Shown here piece after piece: positions 10,016 to 21,848 of a stretch of DNA of 64,000 bases (positions are counted from its first letter, which is position 1; each line of letters starts with the position of its first letter). The stretch spans positions 81,273-145,272 of the forward strand of contig NZ_JAHBBJ010000008.1 in NCBI RefSeq assembly GCF_019331675.1. The letters are read 5' to 3'. The notes below the pieces were generated by a model. That model was given only the letters and a program-made list of their open reading frames with translations, had not been told where the DNA came from and did no database searches. A program made the position numbers and the translations under genes. The DNA is from Bifidobacterium miconisargentati. GTDB taxonomy: Bacteria; Actinomycetota; Actinomycetes; Actinomycetales; Bifidobacteriaceae.

Positions 10016-11044
10016 ATGAGGAGCATGACCAAGGCAGGTAAGAAAGCGACCATCCGCGACGTTGCGCGACTGGCGGGCGTGTCCTACGGCACCGTCTCCC
10101 GATACCTCAACGGCAGCGCGCACGTATCCCCGGCGGCCGCCGAGCGCATCGCCCAGGCCATCCAGGACGCCCGGTACACGCCGAACCAGGCGGCCCGTTC
10201 ACTGGCCCAGCAGCGCACGCAAACCATCGCCCTGGTGATTCAGGTCGAATCGAACGAGACGCTCATCCAGTCCAGTGTGGCCCGCGCGATGATCGGCGCG
10301 AACCAGACCATCGGCGACGCGGGCTATCAGATGGTCACGCTCATCGCCAACACGGACGCCTCCACCAGCCGCATCGCGCAACTGGTCAACAGCGACTTCG
10401 CGGACGGCTACATGCTGTTCTCCCTGAGCGAGGACGACGTGCTGGCCGACGCTTTCCTCACCACGGACCGTCCGGTGGTGATTTCGGAGGTCAGCAACCG
10501 CAGCGATCTGCCGTTCCCCGCCGTCGACTTCGCCAACGAGGACGGGCAGCGCGACATCACGCGACATCTCATCGAGGCCGGACGCACGCGGCTCGCGTAC
10601 GTGTGCGGCCCCGGCTATTCACCGACCGCCACGAACCGTTTCAAGGGCTTCCGCGAGGCGATGGGGGAGCGGTTCGACGAGCGTCTCGTGTACTTCTCAG
10701 ACGATTGGGAGATGACCAACGGCGAGATGGCCACGGCCGATTTCCAGCCGATGCTGGACGATTTGGATGGCATCGTGTGCGCCAACGACGACATCGCCTT
10801 CGGTGTCATCAACCAGCTGAACCGGTTCGGCTACCGGGTGCCGGAGGACATCGCCGTGACCGGTTTCGACGATTCGCCGATCGCCGTGCTCTCGCGGCCG
10901 AAGATCACCACGGTGAGGCAGGATTCGCAGCTGCACGGCCGCGCGATGGCCGAACTGGTCCTTTCGATGATGCACGGCGCGCAGGTCGAGCCCGATTACG
11001 TGCGACTGCTGCCCACGACCATCGTGGACCGTCAGTCGGCGTGA
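10016..11044 (+). CDS. LacI family transcriptional regulator, likely lacZ repressor
   Basis: The product has 342 residues if the ATG at 10016 is used; an alternative ATG at 10025 would put AGGAG only one base away, so I keep the first with doubt. Residues 13-60 form the LacI helix-turn-helix and hinge (TIRDVARLAGVSYGTVSRYLNG), and residues 70-340 form the periplasmic-binding-protein-like effector domain, ending with the usual VTGFDDSPIAVLSRPKITTV and dimerisation segments. The gene is divergent from lacZ across a 200-base gap with a candidate operator, so it most likely represses lacZ in response to a sugar. The effector is not deducible. Confidence 0.9.
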   Translation: MRSMTKAGKKATIRDVARLAGVSYGTVSRYLNGSAHVSPAAAERIAQAIQDARYTPNQAARSLAQQRTQTIALVIQVESNETLIQSSVARAMIGANQTIGDAGYQMVTLIANTDASTSRIAQLVNSDFADGYMLFSLSEDDVLADAFLTTDRPVVISEVSNRSDLPFPAVDFANEDGQRDITRHLIEAGRTRLAYVCGPGYSPTATNRFKGFREAMGERFDERLVYFSDDWEMTNGEMATADFQPMLDDLDGIVCANDDIAFGVINQLNRFGYRVPEDIAVTGFDDSPIAVLSRPKITTVRQDSQLHGRAMAELVLSMMHGAQVEPDYVRLLPTTIVDRQSA

Positions 11045-11082
11045 TGGGGCGTAAGAAACCAAGCCGCACGCATACGAAAAAC

Positions 11083-11103
11083 TCCCCTCGCTGAGAGGAG
11101 CCG
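11083..11103. repeat. Fragment of the CTCCC palindromic element
   Basis: CTCCCCTCGCTGAGAGGAGCC matches the outer hairpin of the element family seen at 4910-4961 and 53681-53727, with no partner arm. It lies between the two LacI-type genes. Confidence 0.5.
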
Positions 11104-11159
11104 GGACATCCGCAATCGAAGCTTGTTTTGTATAGTTGGTGCTCAGTAAAGGGGTTTCT

Positions 11160-12206
11160 ATGGTCACCATGAAGGATGTCGGGCGCGAGGCCGGAGTCTC
11201 GGCCATGACCGTCTCGAACGTGCTGCGCGGCAACGACAACGTCGCCCCGGAGACGGCGAAGCGCGTGCGCGAGGCCGCCGACCGGCTGCACTACCGTCTC
11301 AACACCACCAGCCTGTCCGCACGCAGCCTGCGCGTCTCCACCAGCCGCCGGGGCCGCACGTTCGGCACCATCGGACTGGCCATCTTCGAGCTCGACCGGC
11401 CGTACCCCTCCCAGCTCGCCTCGCTGATCTCGCAGGCGGCGGAGAAGCGCGGCTACCAGACCGTGGTGCAGGAGACCCGCATCAACGCGGAGAACGAACG
11501 CTCCATCATCGAGCGGGTGTCCAACCAGTTCTGCGACGGGCTGATCTTCAGCTCCAGCCGACTGTCCGCCGCGGAGATCGAGCAGTTGTCCAATCACCGG
11601 CCGACCGTGCTGCTGGACGACGACCGCCCGCAGCATGACATCGATACGATCCTCACGCCGAGCGAGCTTGGCGCGCAGGCGGCCATCGAGTATCTGTGGG
11701 CCGGCGGCAAGCGGCATATCGGCATCGTGGGAGGCCTGGGGGAGGGGTCGGACGAGCATGAGACCGCCGATTCGTACGACACCCGCCATCGCCGCCTGAT
11801 GGGCTGCAGGAAGGCCTTCGAGAAGCTGGGCGTGGACTGGTGGGAAGTGCCGATCATTCCCACGCCCTGGAACGATGTGGAGGCCCGTCAAGCCGTCAAA
11901 CAGTATGCCGATGTGATCCGTTCCTGCGACGCGCTGTTCTGCATGACCGATACCACCGCGTTCGGCGTGATCCGCGGACTGAAGGACCTGGGGCTGAGCG
12001 TGCCCGAGGACATCGCCGTCATGGGATTCGACGGCATCGAGATGGGCGCCACGATGGTGCCGTCGCTGACCACGGTGGCGGTGGACATCCCCATGGTCGC
12101 GCAGAAGGCCGTGGACATGCTCATCGAGCGCATCGATGACGAATCGGACCGCGAGCGCCAGCGCATCGTGGCCGACTTCCACATCGAACGACGCGAATCC
12201 GCGTGA
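11160..12206 (+). CDS. LacI family transcriptional regulator
   Basis: The protein has 348 residues from the ATG at 11160, which is preceded by AAAGGGG at good spacing; a TTG eight codons earlier is less likely. Residues 1-55 are the LacI helix-turn-helix (TMKDVGREAGVSAMTVSNVLRGN). The effector domain follows, with EYLWAGGKRHIGIVGG, ALFCMTDTTAFGVIRGLKDLGLSVPEDIAVMGFDG and TTVAVDIPMVAQKAVDMLIERI in the places expected for the family. It differs clearly from the regulator just upstream and is not a recent duplicate. No operon partner follows: a palindromic element begins at the stop codon. Its target and effector are unknown. Confidence 0.9.
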   Translation: MVTMKDVGREAGVSAMTVSNVLRGNDNVAPETAKRVREAADRLHYRLNTTSLSARSLRVSTSRRGRTFGTIGLAIFELDRPYPSQLASLISQAAEKRGYQTVVQETRINAENERSIIERVSNQFCDGLIFSSSRLSAAEIEQLSNHRPTVLLDDDRPQHDIDTILTPSELGAQAAIEYLWAGGKRHIGIVGGLGEGSDEHETADSYDTRHRRLMGCRKAFEKLGVDWWEVPIIPTPWNDVEARQAVKQYADVIRSCDALFCMTDTTAFGVIRGLKDLGLSVPEDIAVMGFDGIEMGATMVPSLTTVAVDIPMVAQKAVDMLIERIDDESDRERQRIVADFHIERRESA

Positions 12207-12207
12207 C

Positions 12208-12443
12208 GGCATCGGCCCTACGGGCCGATGCTGTGTTTTCCGCAGGCTCACGCCTGCTCCGCTTCTCTCCCTCAGTCCGCCTGCGGCGTCCAGCTCCCTC
12301 GTCAGAGGGAGCCAAGAACTACACCGTATAAGGTCTTGCCTCCCTCTGACGAGGGAGGTGGCATCGGCGAAGCCGATGACGGAGGGAGAGAAGCCAAGCA
12401 GGCGCGAGCCTGCGGAAACGCCGCATCGACCGCAGGCCGATTC
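12208..12443. repeat. Palindromic element, ~105-nt arms around a 25-nt centre
   Basis: Left arm 12208-12314 and right arm about 12339-12443 align along their whole length as inverted repeats with scattered changes. From the outside in, each has an ATCGGCC hairpin, TTCCGCAGGC with GCCTGC (second hairpin), CTTCTCTCCCTC, a third small hairpin, then CTCCCTCGTCAGAGGGAG next to the centre. It fills the gap between convergent genes. This orientation (CTCCC hairpins at the centre) matches 41397-41623 and is opposite to that of the DUF559 locus. Confidence 0.85.
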
Positions 12444-12467
12444 CTCTACCGCCTCACCAACACAACA

Positions 12468-12495
12468 AAAAAGCGGCCCGCATAGGCCGCTTTTT
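12468..12495. terminator. Bidirectional terminator after the DUF3566 gene
   Basis: AAAAAGCGGCC (12468-12478) and GGCCGCTTTTT (12485-12495) form a stem with a 6-nt loop and A/T tracts on both sides. It lies 24 bases past the stop codon of the minus-strand gene. Confidence 0.85.
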
Positions 12496-12518
12496 CAATG
12501 CTTGACGAAAAGTCCGTA

Positions 12519-13043
12519 TCAGTCGTCGCCGAGCGTGAGGTGCACGCCGCCGACCAGGGTGCTGACCACGTTGTAGATCAGCGCCACGATGGTGGTGAGC
12601 AGCGTGATGATCACCACTTCGACGATCGAGAAAATGGTCACGGCGGACACCACGGTGGGCAGGGACAACACGTTGCCCAGGTTGAAGGAATCGGCATCCA
12701 GGCCGGTGGAGGAGACGATCTGCGTAATCTGGCCGAACACGCCGACGGCGTCCAGCAGCAGCCAGACGATGGTGGCGGCGACCACCTGGATGATGGCGCC
12801 GGCGATCGACAGCAGGAACGAGACCTTGGCCACGGACCAGGCGTCCACGCGGGTCAGGGACAGGCTCATGCGGCGGGCGCGCGGCGCGGCGCGGCGCACG
12901 GCCGGACGGACCGGGGTGGTGCCGGACGGCGGCAGCGTGGATTCCTCCGGGTCGCTGGAAACGGAGCGGGCCACACGCGGTGCAGCATGCTCGTTGGTGG
13001 GCTGGATCGCTGCGGGCTCGTCGTTTTCGAGATTCTCGCTCAT
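12519..13043 (-). CDS. DUF3566 membrane protein downstream of gyrA
   Basis: The protein has 174 residues. The first ~75 are polar and Pro/Arg-rich, ending in a basic patch. Two hydrophobic segments follow (about residues 85-112 and 135-160), with a VVSTLVGGVHLTLGDD C-terminus characteristic of DUF3566. These proteins lie directly after gyrA in most actinobacteria; their function is not known to me, though the fixed position suggests a link with replication or the envelope. The gene is on the gyrA strand, 135 bases downstream, with its own terminator at 12468-12495. The gap contains a decayed CTCCC repeat fragment. Confidence 0.85.
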   Translation of the reverse strand: MSENLENDEPAAIQPTNEHAAPRVARSVSSDPEESTLPPSGTTPVRPAVRRAAPRARRMSLSLTRVDAWSVAKVSFLLSIAGAIIQVVAATIVWLLLDAVGVFGQITQIVSSTGLDADSFNLGNVLSLPTVVSAVTIFSIVEVVIITLLTTIVALIYNVVSTLVGGVHLTLGDD

Positions 13044-13155
13044 CGTTTCTCCTTCAAGGGCTTAATCGGTAGCCTCGTTGTTAGCGAGGCTACCAGTGTT
13101 TCAGGACTCCGCTCGCGCCTCGTCCGCGTTGTTTTTCGTCTTATCTCGGCTCCCC

Positions 13156-13178
13156 TCTGTGAAGGGAACCGAAAACGG
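13156..13178. repeat. Decayed CTCCC repeat fragment between gyrA and the DUF3566 gene
   Basis: GGCTCCCCTCTGTGAAGGGAACC is a single outer hairpin of the palindromic family with an imperfect stem, located a few bases past the gyrA stop codon. Confidence 0.5.
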
Positions 13179-15866
<2,688 letters not shown>

Positions 15867-15889
15867 TTAAGTTCCTTTTTCCGTCCTGC

Positions 15890-15914
15890 GGCTCCCCTCT
15901 CTGAGGGTGAGCCA
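15890..15914. repeat. CTCCC repeat fragment between gyrB and gyrA
   Basis: GGCTCCCCTCTCTGAGGGTGAGCC is a single hairpin of the palindromic family in the 56-base gyrB-gyrA gap, close upstream of the gyrA ribosome binding site. No partner arm is present. Confidence 0.5.
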
Positions 15915-15922
15915 ATCATCAA

Positions 15923-18013
15923 TCACGCATCGATCCAGCTGACGTTCTTGGCGTTGCGCTGGATGAAGAGTCGGCGGGGCTCCACCTCGTCGCCCATGAG
16001 CATCGAGAAGGTCTCGTCCGCGGCCGCGGCGTCCTCGATGTGCACCTGCTTCAGGATGCGGTGCTCGGGGTCCATGGTGGTCTCCCACAGCTCCTGGTAG
16101 CTCATCTCGCCCAGACCCTTGTAGCGCTGGATGCCCTCGCCCTTGGGCAGCTGACGGCCCTTGGCCTTGCCCTCGGCGAGCACGCGGTCGCGCTCGGCGT
16201 CGGTGTACACGAAGTCGTGCGGGCCCTTGGTCCACTTGAGGCGGTACAGCGGCGGCATGGCCACGTACACGTAGCCCGCGGTGATCATCGGGCGCATGTA
16301 GCGGAAGAACAGCGTGAGGTTCAGCGTGGCGATGTGTGCGCCGTCCACATCGGCATCGGCCATGATGATGACCTTGTGATAGCGCACCTTGGAGATGTCG
16401 AAGTCCTCACCGTAGCCGCCGCCCACGGCGGTGATCAGCGATTCGATGGTGTCCGACTTCATCATGCGGTCCAGGCTGGCGCGCTCGGTGTTGAGGATCT
16501 TGCCTCGAAGCGGCAGGATGGCCTGCGTGATCGGGTTGCGTCCCTGGATGGCGGAGCCGCCTGCGGAGTCGCCCTCCACGATGAACAGCTCGCACTCCTC
16601 CGGATTCGAGGACTGGCAGTCCTTGAGCTTGTCCGGCATGCCGGCGGACTCGAAGATGGACTTGCGGCGCGTGTTCTCGCGGGCCTTCTTGGCGGCCAGG
16701 CGGGCGCGGGAGGCCTCGATGGCCTTCTGGATGATGTTCTTGGCCTCGTTCGGGTGGGCGTCGAACCAGTCGCCGAGCTTGTCGGTCATCACGCGCTGCA
16801 CGAAGGTCTTGGCCTCGGAGTTGCCGAGCTTGGTCTTGGTCTGGCCCTCGAACTGCGGGTTGGTGAGCTTCACGGAGATGACGGCGGTCAGGCCCTCGCG
16901 CACGTCGTCGCCAGAGAGGTTCTCGTCCTTGTCCTTGAGGATGCCCTTCTCGCGTGCGTAGCGGTTGACCAGGCTGGTCAGCGCGGCGCGGAAGCCCTCT
17001 TCGTGGGTGCCGCCCTCGGTGGTGGAGATGGTGTTGGCGAAGGTGTGCACGGACTCGGAGTAGGCGGTGGTCCACTGCATGGCCAGTTCGGCGGAGATGC
17101 CGAGCTTGAGGTCCTCGGCCTCGAAGCTGATGACCTCGTCCTCCACCGGGGTGGTCTTGCGCACCTTGACCAGGTAGTCCACGTAGTCCTTGATGCCGTT
17201 GGCGTACTGGTAGGTGACGGTCTGGTTGGTCTCGCCGGCGTCCGGTACGCCGTCGCCGGTGACCTCGTCGCCGGCCTGGTCGGGCTCGCGCAGGTCGGTC
17301 AGGCTGATCTTGAGGCCCTTGTTGAGGAAGGCCATCTGCTGGAAGCGGGAGCGCAGCGTCTCGAAGTCGTAGACGGTGGTCTCGAAGATCTTCGGGTCCG
17401 GCCAGAACGTCACGGACGTGCCGGTGGACTCGCCCTCGGCCATCGGCTCGCCCTGCTTGAGGCGGGCGGTGGGGTGCTGGTCGATATACGTCTGGGTCCA
17501 GTGGAAGCCCTGGCGGCGCACCTCGATGTCCACGCGGGTGGACAGGGCGTTGACCACGGAGATGCCCACGCCGTGCAGGCCGCCGGAGACGGCGTAGCCG
17601 CCGCCGCCGAACTTGCCGCCGGCGTGCAGCTTGGTCATCACGGTCTCCACGCCGGAGACGCCCTCGCCGGGCACCTCGTCCACGGGGATGCCGCGGCCGT
17701 CGTCCACCACGCGGATGCCGTTGTCCGGCAGGATGGTGACTTCGATATGGCTGGCGTATCCGGCCAGGGCCTCGTCCACGGAGTTGTCCACGATCTCGTA
17801 GACCAGGTGGTGCAGGCCGCGCGGGCCGGTGGAGCCGATGTACATGCCCGGGCGGATGCGCACCGCCTCAAGGCCTTCCAGCACGCGCAGATCGGATGCT
17901 TCGTAGTGCTCGGGAGCCATGGATTCGTCGAGCTCGCCTTCGGTCAGCTCCGCATTGTTGATATGCTCGTCAGCCGCCTTCAGCTGTTCCTCTTTGCTGG
18001 TTTCGTCTGCCAA
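15923..18013 (-). CDS. gyrB: DNA gyrase subunit B
   Basis: I place the start at the TTG at 18013, preceded by GGAAGGAAG, giving 696 residues that begin MADETSKEEQ, much like the start of GyrA here. The frame stays open 35 codons upstream, to 18118, but that extension is not typical of the family. The GHKL ATPase motifs are present (EIVDNSVDEALAG, DDGRGIPVD, GLHGVGISVVNALS), followed by the transducer domain and the TOPRIM motifs EGDSAGGSA and DADVDGAHI, and the PLRGKILN segment. With GyrA it forms the A2B2 gyrase. It is transcribed away from oriC in the dnaN-recF-dciA-gyrB-gyrA direction; the 284-base gap to dciA suggests a separate promoter. Confidence 0.96.
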   Translation of the reverse strand: MADETSKEEQLKAADEHINNAELTEGELDESMAPEHYEASDLRVLEGLEAVRIRPGMYIGSTGPRGLHHLVYEIVDNSVDEALAGYASHIEVTILPDNGIRVVDDGRGIPVDEVPGEGVSGVETVMTKLHAGGKFGGGGYAVSGGLHGVGISVVNALSTRVDIEVRRQGFHWTQTYIDQHPTARLKQGEPMAEGESTGTSVTFWPDPKIFETTVYDFETLRSRFQQMAFLNKGLKISLTDLREPDQAGDEVTGDGVPDAGETNQTVTYQYANGIKDYVDYLVKVRKTTPVEDEVISFEAEDLKLGISAELAMQWTTAYSESVHTFANTISTTEGGTHEEGFRAALTSLVNRYAREKGILKDKDENLSGDDVREGLTAVISVKLTNPQFEGQTKTKLGNSEAKTFVQRVMTDKLGDWFDAHPNEAKNIIQKAIEASRARLAAKKARENTRRKSIFESAGMPDKLKDCQSSNPEECELFIVEGDSAGGSAIQGRNPITQAILPLRGKILNTERASLDRMMKSDTIESLITAVGGGYGEDFDISKVRYHKVIIMADADVDGAHIATLNLTLFFRYMRPMITAGYVYVAMPPLYRLKWTKGPHDFVYTDAERDRVLAEGKAKGRQLPKGEGIQRYKGLGEMSYQELWETTMDPEHRILKQVHIEDAAAADETFSMLMGDEVEPRRLFIQRNAKNVSWIDA

Positions 18014-18257
18014 CAGGCTTCCTTCCGTAACTTCAAGGTCAGCTCGCAAACGAAGGTCATTTGCAAGGGTGATATGGCTTAGGAGGCTCGTAAAGGGCTC
18101 TTCCAGCCGTTTGACCATACTGCATGTGATTTTACTCGTCTAACACGACGAGCGCCATAGCGAGGCCTCTGAAGCATTTTTCAAGGATTCACGGCTCCAT
18201 TGGGCCGGGAAGCCGCCCTCTCATCGCCGAATGGTCGCCGTTCAACCCCGCTCCACG

Positions 18258-18290
18258 ATCCGCCCCCCGCTGATGGGGAAGCCAAAGGAA
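18258..18290. repeat. Possible decayed CTCCC-type arm in the dciA-gyrB gap
   Basis: CGCCCCCCGCTGATGGGGAAGCC resembles the outer hairpin of the palindromic family but with a weakened stem. Otherwise the 284-base gap 18014-18297 holds only a short CTCGTC/GACGAG inverted repeat near 18135. Confidence 0.25.
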
Positions 18291-18297
18291 GGATCGG

Positions 18298-18768
18298 CTA
18301 TTTGCGACGGGCCCATTTGCGGGTGTATCCGGCGGCGGGGCCGGTCACGCGGATCTCGTTGATGGTCAGTCCCTTGAGGTTGCGGCGGATGGTTTCAGTC
18401 AGCTGGGGGATGAGGTAGGTCAGCTGCGTGGCCCAGACGGTGGATTCGGCGCGGATGATCAGGATGCCGTCGCGGAAGTCGGCCACGGCGGAATGCTGGG
18501 CGATCGCCGGGCCCACCACCTGGTCCCAATGGTTGCGCAGCTGGGCGAGCTTGAGGTTCGAGGCCCAGACGCCGCTGCCGGCGATGGTGGTCATGACCGA
18601 CCCCAGTTCGGCCGGGTCGCGGCCGGGCTTGCCGAAGTTCTCCAGCGACTCCTCCTCGCGCCGGCGTCGGTCCTTGAGCAGCGCCCCGCGCCGGGAGAGC
18701 CGCTCGAACACCTCTGCGGGCAGTTTTGCGGCATCCAGATGCAGCGCCTCGGCGATCGGCGGCCTCAT
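18298..18768 (-). CDS. dciA: DciA/DUF721 family replicative-helicase loader
   Basis: The protein has 156 residues. Its C-terminal half carries the DUF721 domain: NHWDQVVGPAIAQHS, then DGILIIRAESTVWATQLTYL and LTINEIRVTGPAAGYTR. The N-terminal part has a very basic helix (LLKDRRRREEES). DUF721/DciA proteins load the DnaB helicase in bacteria without DnaC or DnaI, and this recF-dciA-gyrB position is standard in actinobacteria. Its start overlaps the recF stop codon by four bases (ATGA), so translation is coupled. The ribosome binding site lies within recF. Confidence 0.9.
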   Translation of the reverse strand: MRPPIAEALHLDAAKLPAEVFERLSRRGALLKDRRRREEESLENFGKPGRDPAELGSVMTTIAGSGVWASNLKLAQLRNHWDQVVGPAIAQHSAVADFRDGILIIRAESTVWATQLTYLIPQLTETIRRNLKGLTINEIRVTGPAAGYTRKWARRK

Positions 18769-20168
18769 GCCGCATCCTTCCCGACGGGCTTCTCATCGGC
18801 CGCCGATGAGTCCACAACGCCACCGGCTCGCCCCGGCTCCATATCGGCGCCCCGACCGACCTTCGGAGAGTCGGCCACCGCGGGCTCGGCCGCCGCGGGA
18901 ATCAGCGCCGGGGATGCATTGGCTTCGGACGCAGGCCTGTCGCCCTCACCCGCAGCGCACCCCTCTTCTCCCCACTCGATACCCTTGTTTCGCTTTTCTC
19001 GCAAACCGGACAATAATTCCGAAACCAACCGTTCGTTGGGATCCGGCTCGACCAGGGCCGCAACGTCGATGAGATGTGCGTCCCGGTGCGCGGGAACATC
19101 GCCTTCGGCGGCCACGGTGACGAGCACCTGGTCCTGCTTGCCGGCGAAATCGAGGATCTGCCGGCGACGGTTGTCGTCCAACTGGGCGAACACATCATCG
19201 AGGATCACGATGGGCTTGACGCCCAACCGTTCGCGCACCACCTGGAACAACGCCATCTTGAGCGCCAACGCCATGGTCCACATCTCGCCGTTCGACGCGA
19301 ACTCGCGCGCGGCCATGCCGTCGAGCTCCAGTTCCATATCGTCGCGCTGGGGCCCGATGAGATTCACGCCGCGCGCCACCTCGCCGGGGTAGATGCGTTG
19401 GAAATGCTCGCTGATCGCCGGATGCGGATCGTCATACAGCAGCACCTCGTCGAACGAAGGCGCATAGGTGAGCCGGACCGCCCCGGCCTGCGAGGCCAGC
19501 TGTCCGTAAATCGCGGCGAACGGTTCGGCGAGCAGGTCGATCACCCGCCGTCTCATGCGGGTCAGGGCCATGCCGGCCTCGATGAACTGGCCGGTCCAGA
19601 TTTCCAATCCGCTCAACGCCGCATCGACCGGAACTCCGGCGTTCGCATTGGCGCCGATCTGCTTCAGCAGCGTCGCCCGCTGCTTGCCGATGCGGGTGAA
19701 TTGCTGCAAAGCCGCGGAATATCCAGGTTCCAGCAACGCCCCGGCCTGGTTCAGCATGGCCCGGCGCGCCCCGGGATCGCCGGCGACCAGCCGCTGGTCC
19801 TCGGGAGTGAACGAAACGCTGGGAATCTGGCCGATGATGTCGCGCAGATACAGCGATTTTCCGGAATTGATGCGGGCCCGGTTCGCGCCGTGCGCGTGAA
19901 TCGCCGCCTCATACGTGGTCTCGTCGGACGAATCGTCATCGAATACGACGTTCGCGCGGATCGTGGCGGTCGGCTGCCCGCGTTCGATGAGCGGCAACGT
20001 GCCGGAAGTGCGATGGCTCGCCCCGGTCGACAGCACTTCGACGGCCTCGACCAGATTGGTTTTGCCCAATCCGTTGCGGCCCACCAGAATGTTGACGCCC
20101 GGAACGAAATCGACCACTACCTGACTCCAGGAGCGGTAGTGGTCTAGTGCGAGACGGGAGATGTACAT
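18765..20168 (-). CDS. recF: DNA replication and repair protein RecF
   Basis: The protein has 467 residues, longer than the usual 360-400. The Walker A motif is GRNGLGKT (residues 30-37), the signature-like segment is FASNGEMWTMALALK, and the Walker B motif is in PIVILDDVFAQLDDNRRRQIL. RecF acts with RecO and RecR to load RecA at gapped DNA. The last ~95 residues after VTVAAEGDVPAHRDAHLIDV are Ala/Glu/Pro-rich and probably disordered, which accounts for the extra length. The start ATG overlaps the dnaN stop codon by one base (TGATG), and the end overlaps dciA, so dnaN-recF-dciA form one translationally coupled unit. Confidence 0.97.
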   Translation of the reverse strand: MYISRLALDHYRSWSQVVVDFVPGVNILVGRNGLGKTNLVEAVEVLSTGASHRTSGTLPLIERGQPTATIRANVVFDDDSSDETTYEAAIHAHGANRARINSGKSLYLRDIIGQIPSVSFTPEDQRLVAGDPGARRAMLNQAGALLEPGYSAALQQFTRIGKQRATLLKQIGANANAGVPVDAALSGLEIWTGQFIEAGMALTRMRRRVIDLLAEPFAAIYGQLASQAGAVRLTYAPSFDEVLLYDDPHPAISEHFQRIYPGEVARGVNLIGPQRDDMELELDGMAAREFASNGEMWTMALALKMALFQVVRERLGVKPIVILDDVFAQLDDNRRRQILDFAGKQDQVLVTVAAEGDVPAHRDAHLIDVAALVEPDPNERLVSELLSGLREKRNKGIEWGEEGCAAGEGDRPASEANASPALIPAAAEPAVADSPKVGRGADMEPGRAGGVVDSSAADEKPVGKDAA

Positions 20169-21292
20169 CAGTTGTTGAAGCGCATGGGCACCAGCAGGTA
20201 GCGGTAGTCCATGGATTCGTCGGAGTCGGCCTCCTGCTGACCGTTGAATTCGACCGGCTTGACCGGGGTGGTCATCTTGATGCGCACGAACGGTTCGGCG
20301 ATGGCGGACAGACCTTCCTTCAGATAGCTCGGGTTGAACGCCACGGTGATGTCGTCGCCGTCCATGTCCACTTCAAGCGTTTCGTTGGCCTGGGCCTCAT
20401 CGGCGGAACCGGCGGAAAGCTGCACTTCCTGGCCGGAGAAGACCATGCGGATCGGGGCGTTGCGCTCGGCCACCAGGGCCACGCGGCTGATCGCGTCGAG
20501 CAGATCCTGCTTGCTGACCACGGCCTGGATTGGGTATTCGTCGGCGAACAGGCGATCCACCGCGGGGAACTCTCCGTCGATGAGCTGCGAGGTGGAGACG
20601 CGACCGGCGTTCTCGAAGCCCAGCAGCGTGGGGGAGTCGGCGTCGAAATCGAGGCGGATGTTCTGGTGTTCGTCGAGGGAACGGGCCACATCCTTGAGCA
20701 GCGAACCGCGCACCAAGGTGGTGGTCTCCACGTTCGGATCCTGCGGAGTCCAGGTGAAGGTGGCGCGGGCCAGACGGAAACGATCGGTGGAGGTCATGAC
20801 CACCTTGTTGCCCTGGAACTGCATGCGAACGCCGGTCAGCACCGGGCGGTTCTCCTCGCGGGAGACCGCGACGCACGCCTGGCCCACCGCCTGCACGAAC
20901 GTGGGAGTGTCGACCTGGCCGAGCGCCGGCGGCACGGTGGGCAGATCCGGGTATTCGGCATCGGGCATGAGCTGCAGGGTGAAGGTCGACTTGCCGGAGG
21001 TGATGGTCAGGGTCGATTCGTTGGTGACGAGGTAGGTCTTCTCGCTGCGCAGCGATTTGGTGATGTCGGCGAGCAGTTTGCCGAGCACTAGGGCGGAACC
21101 GGATTCGTCGACACCGGCCTCGATGTGGTGACGGGCGGAGATTTCGTAGTTGAAGGCCGAGAACTGCAGCGTTCCGTCGATGGCTTCAAGGCGGACGCCC
21201 GCCAGAATCGGGTTGGAGGGGCGTGCATCGATGACGCGAGAGGTCCAGGCGACGGCATCGGCCAGTGCGGCGGTATCGATTTCGACTTTCAT
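20168..21292 (-). CDS. dnaN: DNA polymerase III beta subunit (sliding clamp)
   Basis: The protein has 374 residues, the usual length. It starts MKVEIDTAALADAVAWTSRVIDARPSNPILAGV and ends with the conserved YRYLLVPMRF segment. Three repeated clamp domains can be traced, including the VRMQFQGNKVVMTSTDRFRLA turn at the end of domain two. It forms the dimeric ring that tethers DNA polymerase III. It lies downstream of dnaA on the same strand, with 850 bases of origin DNA between them, and overlaps recF by one base. The likely Shine-Dalgarno region is GAAGGGAACAA, 8 bases before the ATG. Confidence 0.98.
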   Translation of the reverse strand: MKVEIDTAALADAVAWTSRVIDARPSNPILAGVRLEAIDGTLQFSAFNYEISARHHIEAGVDESGSALVLGKLLADITKSLRSEKTYLVTNESTLTITSGKSTFTLQLMPDAEYPDLPTVPPALGQVDTPTFVQAVGQACVAVSREENRPVLTGVRMQFQGNKVVMTSTDRFRLARATFTWTPQDPNVETTTLVRGSLLKDVARSLDEHQNIRLDFDADSPTLLGFENAGRVSTSQLIDGEFPAVDRLFADEYPIQAVVSKQDLLDAISRVALVAERNAPIRMVFSGQEVQLSAGSADEAQANETLEVDMDGDDITVAFNPSYLKEGLSAIAEPFVRIKMTTPVKPVEFNGQQEADSDESMDYRYLLVPMRFNN

Positions 21293-21675
21293 GTGTGATT
21301 GTTCCCTTCGTCGGATGATCTGAGCAACATTCTAGCGGCTGGCGACTTGGTCCAGTACGTTCGGTTGGTCCGGCGTTATTATGGCGATGGTGAATTCGTA
21401 AGCACTGTAGGTAATAGCCATAATAAGCGCTGTGGATAGTGTGGATAAGTGGGGCCGAGACCTACTGCCATAACGGTTGATAACTTTTGCAGAACTGTGG
21501 ATAACTTCTGCATAGATGGTGGACAACTAGCCGACTTATCCACAGGCGCTTCGATTGATTTCGGTTTTCCACTTTCGAAGCCGATTTATGCACGAGTTTT
21601 CCACTGAAAAACAGTGGGTAATCCACGACTTATCCGCAGAGTTTACCCACATTTGTGAATAAGTATGTGGATAAC
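21293..21675. other. oriC region: DnaA-box cluster between dnaA and dnaN
   Basis: Perfect or near-perfect DnaA boxes are TGTGGATAG at 21431-21439, TGTGGATAA at 21440-21448 and 21496-21504, TTATCCACA at 21536-21544, TTATCCGCA at 21630-21638, TTACCCACA at 21643-21651, TGTGAATAA at 21654-21662, and TGTGGATAA at 21666-21674. They occur in both orientations in DNA that is AT-rich relative to its surroundings. The dnaA-dnaN gap is the usual actinobacterial origin. The part 21676-22142 holds a palindromic element and the dnaA terminator. Confidence 0.9.
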
Positions 21676-21848
21676 TTTTCCCCACTTTCGTCTCCCGCAC
21701 GGCGTGTTGCGGACCCGATCCGGCTGGGAGAATCGTTTTCAGCGACCGTTTTCGAGGGTTTTCCGGCGCCGGGCGCACAAAGTGCCGAAATCGGTCTCCA
21801 GGATCGATTCTGCTGGTTTGGGGTTGTGACTTGGGCGCCAGAGAGAAC

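Noticed and set aside
18014..18118. Longer GyrB start at 18118
   Set aside because: The 35 extra residues are unlike GyrB N-termini, while the TTG at 18013 has a good ribosome binding site and gives a start like GyrA's.
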